Part shown: positions 19,389-20,128 of the stretch, piece by piece
How positions within the stretch are numbered: position 1 is the stretch's first letter
How the letters are laid out: the number at the start of each line of letters is the position of its first letter
Source of the DNA: Saksenaea vasiformis B4078
Lineage: Eukaryota; Mucoromycota; Mucoromycetes; Mucorales; Saksenaeaceae
DNA length: 20,128 nucleotides
Direction of reading: 5' to 3'
Assembly: GCA_000697055.1 (NCBI GenBank)
Contig: JNDT01001809.1
Coordinates: forward strand, 1 to 20,128
The notes under the pieces: model-generated
Seen by the model: only the letters and a program-made list of their open reading frames with translations
What the model was told of the DNA's origin: nothing
Database searches by the model: none
Position numbers and translations under genes: made by a program

Positions 19389-20128
19389 TCGCCGTGACAG
19401 ATGCATCGGGAACCCATGGGTTGATCGTTGGCGAGATTCAACCCACCTCCGGAATTGCCCCCCACAGAGCCAGAACCGTACACCAACTGAACCCAGATGG
19501 ACGTCATCCAGCCCAACAGGCAAATGCCATCAGGACCGTGCCGGGGTTTGCAAACTCTTACCTCAAGAGCCAGCGGTTGTGCACGAACTTTAGAAATGAA
19601 TCTCTGGCGTCATGCAAACCAGTTCGAACCAGGAGCGCACAACCAGAAGAGCATACACCCAACTAATCATACGTCAAGCTCTAAAGCGCATGTCGGCCAA
19701 CACACCGGAGTGAAAGCTATCCAGATGATTCAGCGCCTAGAACCAGTCTGACCCTGTAGACCGGACCCACAGGAACATACGTTAACCAACTTTCAAGGCA
19801 AAGCCAGCTAAAACTGAGGTATTTTAAAGAATCATCTCTGGGAACCTACCACCCCCACAAGACCGAAGTCTTGAGACGTGCGCAGGCTAGCCCAATGAAG
19901 GGATAACCAGCCAAGCAAGATGCTTAACCCAAAGAACAATCAATCCGGAGACCAACTGCCCTAAGAACGCACGCTGCCACGTAGTTTAAGGATAACTCCT
20001 TGGGAACATGACCTGCCCGCGCGTGTTGGCCAACTCCATAAAGGTGAGAACCAGTCAGCTGAAGCTCCAATCCAGGAATAAACCCGGGAAACCGTTACCC
20101 AACCCAAAGGAGCACGATGATCCAATGG
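19389..20128. repeat. T-poor, A/C-rich tract with degenerate repeated words
   Basis: From here to the window end the + strand has few T (6 of 60 at 19441-19500, 7 of 60 at 19861-19920). The word CCAACT recurs (near 19482, 19785, 19953, 20031). A longer block recurs loosely at 19588-19620, 19822-19857 and 19984-20017, of the form TTTAAAGAATCATCTCTGGG followed by AAC and a C-rich stretch. The copies are diverged and spaced 234 and 162 bp apart. Short frames are open at 19394-19666 and 19497-19751 but none is recognised. It could be an old tandem repeat, a satellite, or low-complexity coding DNA running out of the window. Confidence 0.4.

Noticed and set aside
19621..19630. AGTTCGAACC, resembling a tRNA T-loop
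   Set aside because: The flanks cannot form the 5-bp T stem and no anticodon or acceptor arm is present; no tRNA gene was found in the window.

Overview
The window reads as nuclear DNA of a fungus, probably an early-diverging (Mucoromycota-like) lineage. The genes are typical eukaryotic housekeeping and regulatory genes, spaced a few hundred bases to 2 kb apart. They are split by many very short spliceosomal introns, mostly 44-64 nt, with GTA/GTG donors and CTAAC/CTGAY-like branch points close to the AG. There are no ribosome binding sites or operons. The lineage is an inference: FANCL and a Gdown1-like protein are not genes one expects in yeasts, while Cab5, Ufd2 and mL41 here look fungal. 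I rebuilt all gene models by hand from reading frames, splice signals and remembered family motifs. No search was run.

Layout, left to right. 1-2004: no recognised gene, some weak coding-like frames. 2005-2981 (+): a five-exon protein resembling the metazoan RNA polymerase II factor Gdown1/POLR2M. 3005-3839 (-): a four-zinc-knuckle protein of the ZCCHC9 type, convergent with the previous gene and only 23 nt away. 4209-4553 (-): mitochondrial large-subunit ribosomal protein mL41 (MRPL27 family). 5083-5292 (+): a possible tiny two-exon gene. 5347-6696 (-): complete FANCL, the Fanconi anaemia E3 ubiquitin ligase. 7277-8052 (+): a SANT/Myb-domain protein divergent from FANCL. 8053-10416: a gene-poor stretch with a near-perfect 23-bp inverted repeat. 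10417-11225 (+): a Rho-family GTPase with a CaaX box and one odd splice donor. 11461-15841 (-): UFD2, the U-box E4 ubiquitin-chain factor, in 24 exons. 16663-17490 (+): dephospho-CoA kinase with a hydrophobic tail. 17491-20128: no recognised gene; composition changes and the last 0.7 kb is strikingly poor in T on the + strand.

The genes do not form one pathway. Two are ubiquitin enzymes (FANCL monoubiquitinates FANCD2/FANCI in crosslink repair; UFD2 extends chains for Cdc48/proteasome delivery), two act on nuclear nucleic-acid processes (Gdown1-like, ZCCHC9-like), one is signalling (Rho), one is mitochondrial translation (mL41) and one makes coenzyme A. The item most worth following is the Gdown1-like gene, with intact FANCL second. 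The non-canonical GG-AG intron in the Rho gene and the compositionally odd right end are smaller leads.
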